NCBI RefSeq assembly: GCF_005765165.1
Contig: NZ_VCIW01000019.1
Span: 1 to 64,000 of the forward strand
DNA length: 64,000 bases
Source: Paenibacillus antri
Lineage (GTDB): Bacteria > Bacillota > Bacilli > Paenibacillales > YIM-B00363
Direction of reading: 5' to 3'
Under the pieces are notes generated by a model that saw nothing but the letters and a program-made list of their open reading frames with translations, did no database searches and was not told the origin of the DNA. Made by a program: the position numbers and the translations under genes. Shown in pieces: positions 18,521-28,400 of the stretch (positions within the stretch are counted from its first letter, which is position 1; each line of letters starts with the position of its first letter).

Positions 18521-19351
18521 ATGAGAGACCGTAATTTCTTCCCGGTGTTGACCGAACTCGAACTGCAGCTGCCTATGTACCTCACGAGCGCGGGCGGCTG
18601 GATCAATCAGGAGCGGACGGACCGGCCGGACGGTTTTTTCTCGTTCCAATGGATTCAATGCTTGAGGGGGCAAGGTCGGCTCGAGCTCGGCGGCGCGGCC
18701 GCCGACGTCGGCGAGGGGCAGGGCATGCTGCTGTACGCGGGCGTCCCTCATCGCTATTACGCGGTGCAGGAGCCTTGGAGCGTGGTGTGGGTGACGTTCC
18801 ACGGCAGCGTCGTACCCGAGATGTTGGAGCGTCTAAGGCTGAAGGAGTCGGGCGTCTATACCGTGTCGGAGCCCGAGTCGCTGCTCGAACAGCTGGACCG
18901 CGCCGCGGAGGTCATGTCCGGGAGCGATCCGCTCCGCGGCTACGAAGGCTCCGCCTTGCTGTACCGTCTGCTGCTCGACCTGGCCAAACGGAGCTCGTTC
19001 AAAGCCGGCGGCTCGCGGCAGCAGCACCTGCAGAGCATCGCTCCGATGCTGCGGTTGATCGAAGAGCGGTACGCGGACGACTTGTCGCTGGACGACCTCG
19101 CCGGATCGCTCGGCGTTACGCCGCAGTACGCCTGCGCGCTGTTCCGGCGTTCGTTCGGCATGCGTCCGTTCGAATACGTGACGAAGCATCGGCTGCGCCG
19201 CGCGAAGGAGCTGCTGCTCGCCGACTTCTCGCTCGCCGTGGCGGAGGTCGGCCGCCGCGTCGGTTATGGTCACACGAGCTATTTCATCAAGCTGTTCAAG
19301 CAGCAGGAGGGCATGACTCCGAGCCAGTTCCGGCAGCTGTTCCTCGGCTAA
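18521..19351 (+). CDS. AraC family transcriptional regulator with cupin sensor
   Basis: About 276 residues. The N-terminal AraC-type cupin (about 20-140; WIQCLRGQGRLEL...GEGQGMLLYAGVPHRYYA) is followed by two C-terminal HTH motifs (LSLDDLAGSLGVTPQYACALFRRSFG and VAEVGRRVGYGHTSYFIKLFKQQEGMTPSQFR). Such proteins usually sense a sugar or related small molecule. The start at 18521 follows GAGGGGGG by 6 nt. No metabolic partner lies next to it, so the target is unknown. Confidence 0.9.
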   Translation: MRDRNFFPVLTELELQLPMYLTSAGGWINQERTDRPDGFFSFQWIQCLRGQGRLELGGAAADVGEGQGMLLYAGVPHRYYAVQEPWSVVWVTFHGSVVPEMLERLRLKESGVYTVSEPESLLEQLDRAAEVMSGSDPLRGYEGSALLYRLLLDLAKRSSFKAGGSRQQHLQSIAPMLRLIEERYADDLSLDDLAGSLGVTPQYACALFRRSFGMRPFEYVTKHRLRRAKELLLADFSLAVAEVGRRVGYGHTSYFIKLFKQQEGMTPSQFRQLFLG

Positions 19352-19383
19352 GGGGCGTCGGGCATTACGCGGTAATACCGGAA

Positions 19384-19995
19384 CTACCCCGCCTTCCTTC
19401 GCTTTTTATAGAGCGCCCATGCGACGTACGCCGCCGCGACGACGCCGGCCGCGATGCAGACGAAGAGCAAGTACCGCTCGGCCAACAGGAACGCGGCCTC
19501 CCACTGCTCGCCGAACGCATACCCGATCGCGATGAACGCCCCTGTCCAGCACGCGGCGCCCCCATAGGCGTAGAACGCGAACGTGCGGAACGGCACCCGC
19601 AGCATGCCGACCGCGTATCCCGCGAATTGGCGCACCCCCGGGATGAAGAAGCTCGCGAACAGAAACCGGTTGCCGTACCGCTCGTAATACCCCCTCGACT
19701 TCTCAAGCACGTCCGGGCGGATCATCAGCCGCCTGCCGAACTTCTCGAGCAGGCGCGCCCCCGCTTGATAGCCGATCGTATACGTCGCCGTCACGCCGAT
19801 GGACGCGCCTAGGAACGCCGCGGCGACGGCCGCGACCGGCGACAGCGCTTCTTTGTATATTAAGTACCCCGTATACGCGAGCGTCGTCTGCCCCGGCGGC
19901 AGCGGCAGCGCGATGAAGTCGACCGGCAGCCCGATCAACAGGACGAGGTAGCCGTATTGTTCGAAAACCCGTTCCAGCCAAGCCAACGCTTCCAA
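19384..19995 (-). CDS. DedA family membrane protein
   Basis: About 203 residues of the VTT/DedA (SNARE-associated) family; several members flip undecaprenyl phosphate or other lipids across the membrane. The re-entrant motif IALPLPPGQTTLAYTGYL and the later GYQAGARLLEKFGRR...RFFIPGVRQFAGYAVGM-like conserved region are visible, with four to five membrane spans. I chose a TTG start at 19995 because GGAGGTG lies 8 nt upstream; the in-frame ATG at 20019 would place that site inside the gene. It faces the AraC gene tail to tail. Confidence 0.85.
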   Translation of the reverse strand: MEALAWLERVFEQYGYLVLLIGLPVDFIALPLPPGQTTLAYTGYLIYKEALSPVAAVAAAFLGASIGVTATYTIGYQAGARLLEKFGRRLMIRPDVLEKSRGYYERYGNRFLFASFFIPGVRQFAGYAVGMLRVPFRTFAFYAYGGAACWTGAFIAIGYAFGEQWEAAFLLAERYLLFVCIAAGVVAAAYVAWALYKKRRKAG

Positions 19996-20093
19996 ACGAA
20001 CGTTCACCTCCGTTCTCATTATGGCGCGTTCGACCCTTCCCGAACCATGGTTCCGGGTCGAGCGCGCGGCCGGACCTAAGTCTTGCGCGCATG

Positions 20094-20130
20094 AAAAAAA
20101 CGGCCCGCCTCGCATTCCCGAGGGGGCCGT
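20094..20130 (-). terminator. Terminator after speB
   Basis: On the reverse strand ACGGCCCCCTCG pairs with GAGGCGGGCCGT (one mismatch) and ends in TTTTTTT, just past the speB stop. Confidence 0.9.
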
Positions 20131-20134
20131 CATC

Positions 20135-21004
20135 TTATTTCAAGAACCCGAGCAGCATCTCGCGAATGAGCTTCGCGGCCACGATCGGCGTCTGCTCCGT
20201 AGGATCGTAGATCGGCGCGACCTCGACGAGGTCGAAGCCGACGACGTTCGCGCCGCTCTTCGCGATCGCGTGCACCGCGCCGAGCAGCTCCTTCGACGTA
20301 ATGCCGCCCGCTTCCGCCGTGCCCGTGCCCGGCGCCGCCGACGGATCGAGCACGTCGATGTCGATCGTGACGTAGACCGGCTTGCCTTCGAGCTGCGGCA
20401 GAACCTTCTGCAGCGGCTCCAGCACGTCGAACGGGAAGAAGTTGACGTTCTCGCGGCCCCACGCGAATTCCTCTCGCATGCCCGAGCGAATGCCGAACTG
20501 ATACACGCGCTTGCCGCCGATCAGCTCGGCGGCCTTGCGGATCGGCGTCGAGTGCGACAGCGGCTCGCCCTCGTACTGCTCTCGCAGGTCCGCGTGCGCG
20601 TCGATGTGGATCAGGTGCAGGTCCGGATATTTCGCGAACACTTCGCGAATGACCGGCCACGACACCAGATGCTCGCCGCCGAGTCCGACCGGCACCTTGC
20701 CGTCGTTCAGCAGCCGCCGCACGTACTCGCCGATCAGGTCGAGGCTCTTCCCCGCGTTGCCGAACGGCAGCAACAGGTCGCCCGCGTCGAAGTACGTAAT
20801 TTCCTCCAGGTGCTTGTCCAAGTAAGGGCTGTATTCCTCGAGACCGATCGAGGAACGGCGGATCGCCGCCGGCCCGAAGCGGGAGCCCGGACGGAAGCTG
20901 ACCGTATAGTCCATCGGCATGCCGTAGATGACGGCCTGCGACTTCTCGTAATCCACGGAGCTTAGGATGAAGACGTTGCCCGAATACGCTTGATCGATTT
21001 TCAT
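20135..21004 (-). CDS. speB: Agmatinase (agmatine ureohydrolase)
   Basis: A 289-residue manganese enzyme of the arginase family that converts agmatine to putrescine and urea. Metal-ligand motifs are [20 protein letters not shown] and [22 protein letters not shown]. The start at 21004 overlaps the speE stop as ATGA, so the two are translationally coupled. With SpeE downstream in the pathway, it makes spermidine from arginine-derived agmatine. The pbp-speE-speB order matches B. subtilis. Confidence 0.96.
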   Translation of the reverse strand: MKIDQAYSGNVFILSSVDYEKSQAVIYGMPMDYTVSFRPGSRFGPAAIRRSSIGLEEYSPYLDKHLEEITYFDAGDLLLPFGNAGKSLDLIGEYVRRLLNDGKVPVGLGGEHLVSWPVIREVFAKYPDLHLIHIDAHADLREQYEGEPLSHSTPIRKAAELIGGKRVYQFGIRSGMREEFAWGRENVNFFPFDVLEPLQKVLPQLEGKPVYVTIDIDVLDPSAAPGTGTAEAGGITSKELLGAVHAIAKSGANVVGFDLVEVAPIYDPTEQTPIVAAKLIREMLLGFLK

Positions 21005-21828
21005 TTCACCAAATCCTCCACGAACTTCGGCAGAACGAACGCCGCCGCGTGAAGTCGAGGCGTGTAATACTTCGTCTCGAATTCCGGAATGGACGCCGCT
21101 TCGACCGCCAGCGGATCGTGTTTCTTGCTGCCCATCGTGAACGTCCAGAGACCGCTCGGATACGTCGGGATGTTGGCGCCGTAGACGCGCACGATCGGGA
21201 AGATTTCCTTCACGTCGCGGTTGACCGTCTGAATGAGGTCCGCCTTGAACCAAGGGTTGTCCGTCTGCGCGACGAAGATGCCGTCTTCCTTCAGCGCTTC
21301 GTAGATGCCTTGATAGAAGCCCTTAGAGAACAGCTCGACCGCCGGGCCGACCGGCTCCGTCGAATCGACCATGATGACGTCGTAAGCGTTCTTGTGCTTT
21401 GCGATATGCATGTAACCGTCGCCGACGATCACTTCGACGCGCGGATTGTCGAGCTCGCCCGCGATCGTCGGGAGATACTTCTTCGAATATTCGATGACTT
21501 TGCCGTCGATGTCGACGAGCACGGCCTTCTTCACCTTCGGGTGCTTCATCACTTCGCGGATGACCCCGCCGTCGCCGCCGCCGACCACGAGCACGTTCTC
21601 CGGGTTCGGATGCGTCACGAGCGCCGGATGCGCCACCATCTCATGGTAGACGAACTCGTCGCGCACGCTCGTCATGACCATGCCGTCGAGGGTAAGCATC
21701 GTGCCCCATTCTTCCGTCTCGATCATCGTCAGATGCTGGAAGTCCGTCTGCTCGTTCTCGTATGTTCTCGTCACCTTCATCGTGATGCCGAAATTGTCGG
21801 TTTGCTTCTCCGTATACCATAAATCCAT
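21001..21828 (-). CDS. speE: Spermidine synthase
   Basis: A 275-residue aminopropyltransferase that makes spermidine from putrescine and decarboxylated SAM. The beta-stranded N-terminal domain precedes the Rossmann fold, with [19 protein letters not shown], the acidic [16 protein letters not shown] and the catalytic [14 protein letters not shown] loop. The start at 21828 ([15 protein letters not shown]) is the family norm and follows GAGAGGGA. First gene of the speE-speB operon, divergent from the PBP gene. Confidence 0.96.
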   Translation of the reverse strand: MDLWYTEKQTDNFGITMKVTRTYENEQTDFQHLTMIETEEWGTMLTLDGMVMTSVRDEFVYHEMVAHPALVTHPNPENVLVVGGGDGGVIREVMKHPKVKKAVLVDIDGKVIEYSKKYLPTIAGELDNPRVEVIVGDGYMHIAKHKNAYDVIMVDSTEPVGPAVELFSKGFYQGIYEALKEDGIFVAQTDNPWFKADLIQTVNRDVKEIFPIVRVYGANIPTYPSGLWTFTMGSKKHDPLAVEAASIPEFETKYYTPRLHAAAFVLPKFVEDLVK

Positions 21829-21898
21829 GGTTAAATCCCTCTCTTCGTCCATATCCGTAAGGTTCCAAGTTCTTCCGCGCGAAACCGCAACAAGATGT

Positions 21899-21926
21899 AT
21901 TATAGAGAACTTGCCTAAAAATGCAA
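21899..21926 (-). promoter_or_regulatory. Promoter of speE-speB
   Basis: Reverse strand: -10 TATAAT (21899-21904, perfect), 16-bp spacer, -35-like TTGCAT (21921-21926). The leader is about 65 nt. Confidence 0.65.
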
Positions 21927-22017
21927 CCAAAGTATAGCCCGTAACGTTTCCTCCCATAATGGGGAGTAAGGTATCATTTTCCTTAAGGAGTGTCAGATCG
22001 GCGAAGGAGCGATTCCC

Positions 22018-24102
22018 ATGGACGAACCGTTGCATCAACCGCCGCGTCTCGCGGCGCGCCGCGAACCCGCTCCGCTTCGATTCCTGCGGGTCGTGAAGCG
22101 GCTTATCGTATTTTCGATCGCTATGATCGTCTTAGCGTGCGTCCTGTTCGCGGGACTGCTGCTCTACTTGCGCGTGCAGCCGATGCCGCCGGTGTCGTTC
22201 TCGCAGTCGACCGAGCTGCTCGACGTTCACGGCACGCTCATCGATTCGTTCCACAACGGGCAAAACCGGCACATCGTCGACCTCTCCAGCATCTCGCCCA
22301 ATATGCTCAAGGCGACGCTCGCCATCGAGGATAAGCGGTTTTACCGCCATTTCGGCATAGACCCTAGGGGGCTCGCCCGCGCGATCTGGTATAACATTCG
22401 CTCACTCGACGCGAACGGCCAAGGCGCCAGCACGCTGACGCAGCAGCTCGCGCGCAACTTGTTTCTCACCCACGAGAAGACGTTGTCGCGGAAGATCAAG
22501 GAAGCGATGTACGCGCTGCAGCTCGAGATGGCGTATACGAAAGACGAGATCCTCGCGATGTATTTGAATCAAATTTACTTCGGACACGGCGCATACGGCA
22601 TCGAAGCCGCGTCGAATTTGTATTTCGGCAAGCGCGCGTCCGAGCTGAACCTCGCCGAAAGCTCGATGCTCGCCGGGGTCATGAAGAGCTGGAAGTACTA
22701 TTCGCCGCACATGGATTACGAGCGGTCGCGCGAGCGGCAGAAGCTCGTGCTGACGACCATGGCCGGGCAAGGGATCATTACGGACGCGCAAGCGAAGGCC
22801 GCTTATGCGGAAGAACCGAACCTCCTGCCCCTGACGGAAAAGGAATCCTCCAAAGCCCCCTACTTCCGGGACTATGTCCGCAGCGTCGCCGTCGGCAAGC
22901 TCGGCATCGACGAGCGGCTGTACGACTCCGGGGGACTCCGGATCTTTACGACGCTCGACCTGCACGCGCAGGCGAACGCGGAGGCCGCGGTCGCGAAATA
23001 TTTGGAGCCGCACGAAGAGCTGCAAGCCGCGCTCGTCTCGATCGACCCGCGCAACGGACATATCCAGGCGATGGTCGGCGGCCGGAATTACGAGGAGAAC
23101 CAATACAACCGCGCGTTCGCGACGACGCGGCAGCCGGGATCTTCGTTCAAGCCTATCCTGTATCTGACGGCGCTGCAGCAGGAAGGCTTCACGGCCGTCA
23201 CCCGATTCATGAGCGAGCCGACCGTCTTCACCTACGACGACGGAAGGAAGACGTATTCGCCGCAGAACTACGGGAACAAATACCCGAACAAGCTGGTGGA
23301 CCTGCGTTACGCCATCTCGAAGTCGGATAATATCTATGCGGTGAACACGATTATGCAAGTCGGTCCGGAACGGGTAATCGAGACGGCGAAGAGCCTCGGC
23401 ATCACGAGCGAGATGGAGCCGCTGCCGTCGCTCGCCCTCGGGACGTACCCGGTCAGCCCGTACGAGATGGCGTCCGCGTTCGCCACGATCGCGGGCGGCG
23501 GCGTCCGGCGGGAGCCGGTCGCGATTTTGCGGATCGAGGACATGTACGGCCGGGTGCTGTACGAGGCGAAGCCGCGCGAGCAGCAGGTCGTGGCGCCGCA
23601 ATACGCGTACATTCTCACGCACTTGATGCAGAGCGTGTTCGACGACGGCGGCACCGGGCGGCGCGTGTCCGACCTGATCAAGCGGCCCGTCGCCGGCAAG
23701 ACCGGCACGACGAACACCGACGCTTGGATGGTCGGCTACACGCCGGAGCTCGCGACGGCCGTCTGGGTCGGCTACGACAAAGGCCGGGCCGTCACCTCCG
23801 TCGAAGCGCACACCGCCTCGCCGATCTTCGCGGACTTTACGGAGCGGACGCTGTCGGCGGTTCCGCCGAAGCTGTTCGAGGTGCCGGAGGGCGTGACGAC
23901 CGTATACATCGATCCGGCGACGGGGCTGCTGGCGACGGCCGACTGCCCGAATCCGCGGTTAGAGTCGTTCATCGCCGGCACCGAGCCGACCGAATCGTGC
24001 GCCGGCCACGGCGCCGAACCGCTGCCCGGGCAGCAGGACGCGCCGCATCAGGAGCAAGAGCGCAATTGGTGGGACGATCTGAAGCGTTGGTGGAACAGCT
24101 AG
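22018..24102 (+). CDS. pbpG: Class A penicillin-binding protein (transglycosylase/transpeptidase)
   Basis: A 694-residue membrane-anchored enzyme: cytosolic tail, one membrane span (about 28-52), GT51 transglycosylase with catalytic E104 ([15 protein letters not shown]) and the [14 protein letters not shown] motif. The transpeptidase has S375-S-F-K, SKSDN and K561-TG (AGKTGTT). It polymerises and cross-links peptidoglycan outside the membrane. GAAGGAG precedes the ATG. Position next to speE-speB matches B. subtilis pbpG (ywhE), whose product acts with PbpF in spore cortex synthesis; the symbol rests on that synteny. Confidence 0.93.
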   Translation: MDEPLHQPPRLAARREPAPLRFLRVVKRLIVFSIAMIVLACVLFAGLLLYLRVQPMPPVSFSQSTELLDVHGTLIDSFHNGQNRHIVDLSSISPNMLKATLAIEDKRFYRHFGIDPRGLARAIWYNIRSLDANGQGASTLTQQLARNLFLTHEKTLSRKIKEAMYALQLEMAYTKDEILAMYLNQIYFGHGAYGIEAASNLYFGKRASELNLAESSMLAGVMKSWKYYSPHMDYERSRERQKLVLTTMAGQGIITDAQAKAAYAEEPNLLPLTEKESSKAPYFRDYVRSVAVGKLGIDERLYDSGGLRIFTTLDLHAQANAEAAVAKYLEPHEELQAALVSIDPRNGHIQAMVGGRNYEENQYNRAFATTRQPGSSFKPILYLTALQQEGFTAVTRFMSEPTVFTYDDGRKTYSPQNYGNKYPNKLVDLRYAISKSDNIYAVNTIMQVGPERVIETAKSLGITSEMEPLPSLALGTYPVSPYEMASAFATIAGGGVRREPVAILRIEDMYGRVLYEAKPREQQVVAPQYAYILTHLMQSVFDDGGTGRRVSDLIKRPVAGKTGTTNTDAWMVGYTPELATAVWVGYDKGRAVTSVEAHTASPIFADFTERTLSAVPPKLFEVPEGVTTVYIDPATGLLATADCPNPRLESFIAGTEPTESCAGHGAEPLPGQQDAPHQEQERNWWDDLKRWWNS

Positions 24103-24112
24103 CCTTGTTGCG

Positions 24113-24150
24113 AACCCGGGGAGCTTACGGCTCTCCGGGTTTCTTTTCTT
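24113..24150 (+). terminator. Terminator after the class A PBP gene
   Basis: AACCCGGGGAGC pairs with GCTCTCCGGGTT (12 bp, one G-U) around five bases, followed by TCTTTTCTTTT. Confidence 0.92.
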
Positions 24151-24356
24151 TTCCCGCCCCTTCTCCCCGACTTCCCTTCGCTCAGCTCCGCGGCCGGGAC
24201 AGCGTTACTCGGCGCACCGCCGCGCAGCGTTCGCGCCGCGTCGCATCGCGTCGCATCGCGTCCGTCGAACGGGGATACCTCCCGTTTTCCCCATTTTCTT
24301 TTGCACGGAAACCTTATACTATGGAAGCAATTAGAATGTATCGGAGGCGGATAGCA

Positions 24357-25184
24357 ATGGCAGGGGAACGATACCGGAAGGATTGGCCTACTTCGACCGA
24401 GACGCCCGCGAAGGCGACGGTCGTGCTCGTCCACGGGCAAGGCGAACACAGCGGACGCTACGCGCACGTCGCTGCCGCGTTGAATGCGGCGGGGTACGAC
24501 GTCGTATCCGGCGACTTGCCGGGACACGGCCGTTCCGGAGGGCTGCGCGGCCATATCGACCGGTTCGACGAATTCGTCGACGTCGTCTCGTCTTGGATCG
24601 AGGACGCCCGGAGCCGTCGACCGGATATGCCGGTCTTCCTGCTCGGGCACAGCGTCGGAGGGCTCGTCGCCGCGCGGCTGCTGCAGACGTCGCCGCTCGT
24701 CGGCGCGCTGTCGGGCGTCGTCCTGACGTCGCCGGCCTTCCGGCTGCGATTCCCGATCCCGCCATGGAAGGAAGCGCTCGGCCGGCGGCTCGACGGCGTG
24801 CTGCCCCGGCTGCGCATGCCGAGCGGCTTGAAGCAGCAGCGCGTCACGCGCAGCGAAGACGTTCTGCTCGCGACGGCCGCCGACCCGCTGATGGTGTACG
24901 TCGCGAGCGTACGCTTCTACAACGAGCTGCTGCGCGCGCAAACGGCGGCTCTCGCCGAAGCCGAGGCGATCGCGCTGCCGCTGCTCCTGCTGCACGGGGG
25001 CGCGGACGAAATTATCGCGCCCGAGCCTTCGCTCGACTTCGGGCGCCGCGTCGCTTCGACGGACAAAGACGTACGCCTGCTGCCCGGCCTGCATCACGAA
25101 ATCATGAACGAGCCGGAGCGGGACGACGTGCTGCGCGACATCGTCGGTTGGCTCGACCGTCATGCCGGCGCAGCGGAGACGTAA
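24357..25184 (+). CDS. Alpha/beta hydrolase, monoacylglycerol lipase/lysophospholipase type
   Basis: About 275 residues. The oxyanion strand VLVHGQGEHSGRY, nucleophile elbow GHSVGG with S99, acid in HGGADEIIAP and histidine in LPGLHHEIMNE give the complete triad of the Hydrolase_4 family. There is no signal peptide, so it is cytosolic, probably acting on lipid esters. The start at 24357 follows CGGAGG by 9 nt; the reading frame stays open far upstream into the PBP gene, but only this start has a site. A -10-like TATACT is at 24315. Confidence 0.88.
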   Translation: MAGERYRKDWPTSTETPAKATVVLVHGQGEHSGRYAHVAAALNAAGYDVVSGDLPGHGRSGGLRGHIDRFDEFVDVVSSWIEDARSRRPDMPVFLLGHSVGGLVAARLLQTSPLVGALSGVVLTSPAFRLRFPIPPWKEALGRRLDGVLPRLRMPSGLKQQRVTRSEDVLLATAADPLMVYVASVRFYNELLRAQTAALAEAEAIALPLLLLHGGADEIIAPEPSLDFGRRVASTDKDVRLLPGLHHEIMNEPERDDVLRDIVGWLDRHAGAAET

Positions 25185-25458
25185 GGCAACGCAAGCCGCG
25201 GCGTCCCACAATAAAGAAGACTCGTCTGGCGACGAGTCCTTAGGGTTCGAGCGTTTGCATCATGCGAGCAGGGGGCGTGGGTCATACGCTCCGCATGCTT
25301 CGCACGATAAAACGAATTCGCGCAACATGAGAAAAACCAACCGCAATCGTTCGGCTGAACGAAGGTCAATCCAGGAGAAGGAGCGCGGGAACAGGCGCAC
25401 TTCCTCCTCATGGAATGCTTCAAGCTTTTTTACTTCCTGATATGTTAATAATAAATCG
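25185..25458. other. Intergenic stretch between the hydrolase and the propeller protein
   Basis: It holds a perfect 8-bp hairpin GACTCGTC/GACGAGTC (25219-25238) that on the reverse strand is followed by a T-rich TTCTTTATT, so it may terminate the convergent large gene. The remaining bases have lower GC than the surroundings. A reverse frame (25260-25526) reads plausibly protein-like but has no start outside the large gene, and I do not call it. Confidence 0.5.
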
Positions 25459-28400
25459 TCATTCCTCTCCGGCGGGCGGCATGGAGCCGCGCTTCGGTCC
25501 GTTCGGTTCCGGCGGACCGTTCGCATCTCGGCTTCGGACGACGATCGCGGCGGTAGCCGTCTTCCCGCCGTACTCGGCCCGGATGAACGTATGCCCCTCG
25601 CCGATCCCCGTCAACGTCAAGCCATCGACGCTTACGACCCCGGAAGCGACGGCGGAGAGCGCGACGTCTTCCGTCAACGCGACCGGCGTCGTTGCCCCGG
25701 TGTATATCCCGAACACTTGAGCGGTCGCGATCTGTCCGACGTCGATTCGAGTCTCGGAGAGATCCAACCGAATCGCTGCAAGTCTAGGGGCTTCCGGATC
25801 CGGAGGACCGCCTGTATCGCCGCGCTCGACGACGATCTCGGCGGACGCCGACAAGCCTTCGTATTCGATTCGGATGACTGCATTGCCTTTCGTCGCGCCC
25901 GTCACGGTCAATCCTTGGATCGAGACGACGCCGGCGGGCTCCGCGGTCAACGCAACCCCTTCCTTGAGGACAACCTCCTCTCGATCCGCGTCGAACGGAT
26001 TGTCGTACGTACCGTACACTTGAACCGTCACCGATTCTCCGATCCCGATCGTCGACTTCGGCAGCGCGATGCGAATCGATTCCAGCGCGCCTCTGCCGAC
26101 CGACGCGCGAAGCGTCTTCTGCATACCGCCGTAAGCGACGCTCAGTACGGCTTCGCCCGCGGCGACGCCCGTCGCCGACGCGCCGCTGACGCTCACGGCT
26201 TCGCCCGACGCCACCGTCACCTCCGGCACGACGTCGACGGCCAAAGGCCCGAACCAAGCCGTCGCGGCAATCGGCTTCGTCTCGCCGGTCAGAAGCTCCA
26301 GCGCATCGGGAACAAGCGCCAGATCGCTCAATGCGTGAACCGTCGCGGAGATCGCGTACGGCGCCGACCGGCTGATTCCCTTAACCGCGTACGCGATGTA
26401 GTCGTGCGATCCCGCCTCGGGCGACGGGACCGTAACGGACACCGGCGCGTCGAGACCGGCGGCGGGCGCCTCCGCCACGACGACGCCGTTCTCTTCCACG
26501 ACGATGCTCGCACCCTCCGACGCCGCCGCCTTAAATACGACGTCGCTGCCCGCCGTCAGGTGCGAATACGGCTCCTCGTACATGCGGAACGACGCCACCT
26601 CGCTTGGCTCCAGCGCGGTCGACACCTGCACATTGTCGATATAGGCGTTGGCCACGTAAGTCGCCGGCACGACCATAAACACGCGCATATATTTCGCGGC
26701 GGCATGCGCGGTATTCGTCAACGCTTCCGTCCCCCAACGGCCCTGCGGCACGGTCGCTTCTTTGCTCCACGGGCCGGGATTCACCGCGGCGCTAGTGCTC
26801 AACATGACCTTGTTCGCGTCGTAATACCGCGTCTGCAGAATCGGCCGGTTGGAGCTGCGCCCCGGCGGATTGTCCCCTCGGTACACATCGACGGAAGCCG
26901 TATACGTCTTTCCGCCGACGACGGGAATGAAGTCGGATTCGGCCGCCACTTCGATGGTCGTACTATTATCGTAGAGAAGCAAGCTTTGCGTTCCGCTTTT
27001 CACCGTGTCTTGCGACAACCGCACGTAGGCGTCCGCCGTATACTTGTCGAGATTGCGCTGCGTCCACCCCGGAATCGCCCCGTCCGCGCCCGCGCTCTCG
27101 AAGCCCGGATTCGTCAGCTTCAGCTGACCGAGGACCGGCTGCTCCGGCGGAAGCTCGAACGGAACGCTCTTCGTCACCTTCACGTTATCGTAATACGCGT
27201 CCGTCGCCCATCCGAGCGAGCAGAACAACACGATTCTTCCCGCGACGGCCCCTTCCGGCGCGATCGAGCTGAAATTCGCGGAGCTCCATGCGCCGAGCGA
27301 GCCTTGATGGTACGCGGCCGGCGCCGGCGTCAGCTTGATCTCCTGCCCGTTCGCGTCGTAATACCGCATCGCGGCGATCGTTCGACCGGACGCCAAGTAG
27401 ATGTCGGCCGAGACTTTGTACTCGGCTCCCGGCTCCACGGCGAACGGGAGCGAGATGACGCCGACTTCTTGCGTATCGGTCGAATCGAAGACCCTAAGGC
27501 TGCTCTCGCCTTCCGACGCGCGAGACCCGCTGATTTCGTAGTAGCCCGCCGTCGTCGACCGGCCGAAGTTGTCCCAACCTGGAATCGTGCCGTCCGCCGT
27601 TTGCGTTTCGAAGCCGTTATTGACGAGCGGAACGGCAACGTCCGCATACAGCGGCGGCATCTCTTGCGAAACCGTAATTTTCTTCAGCATATCCGCCGTG
27701 TTGAAATACAAGTTCCCGTCCGGCCCGATCGTCATCAGGTTCGTCTTCGTCCCGGGAACCTGCGCGTGCGCCATCGTATTCGTGTCGACCGCGGTTACGG
27801 CGCTGCCTAGCGTCGTGTACAGAACGCCGTCGCCCTTCGGGTCCCACAGCAGCTTAACCGGCACCCAATAGTGGCTGAAATCCCAGTTGGTCGGATAAAT
27901 TTCCTTCTGCTTCGCAACCTTGTACCCGTCGGCCGGATCCATCGCGAAAATCGTCCCGTAGGCGGCCGCCCACAGCAGACCGTCCGGTCCGACCGACAAG
28001 CCGCCGATCGACCGGGCCGCCACGCCGCTCGCTTGCGCGACATCCGGGGAGAACGCGGTCACCAGCCGTTCCTCCGCCACGTCCCAGACGAACACCTTCG
28101 CCTTGTCCGCCGCCGGATCGATGCCCAGACCGCCCCATACGGTCGTGGAACCGTACAACATCCCGTCATGATACGCCAACCCCATCACGCTCTGATATTC
28201 CAGCGGGCCGCCGGGCTGGAACATCTCGGCGAATACTTTCCATTCCGTGCCGTCGTAGACGGTCAGGGCGCCTCCGAGCTCCCCGGTCTTCGGGATCGTT
28301 CCGATAAACAACCGGTCGGGGGAAACCGCCAATGCGAACGGGCGATCCTGCTTGCCGCCGATATGATAGATCGACTTCGGGTTGTCGTCGCCGATCGGCT

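Noticed and set aside
24236-24262. Short tandem repeat TCGCATCGCG x2 before the hydrolase gene
   Set aside because: Only two copies, low complexity, likely chance in GC-rich DNA.
25260-25526. Reverse frame downstream of the propeller gene with a protein-like sequence (LTYQEVKKLEAFHEEEVRL)
   Set aside because: Its first third lies inside the propeller gene in another frame, and no separate start with ribosome site exists; possibly a decayed fragment but not supportable.
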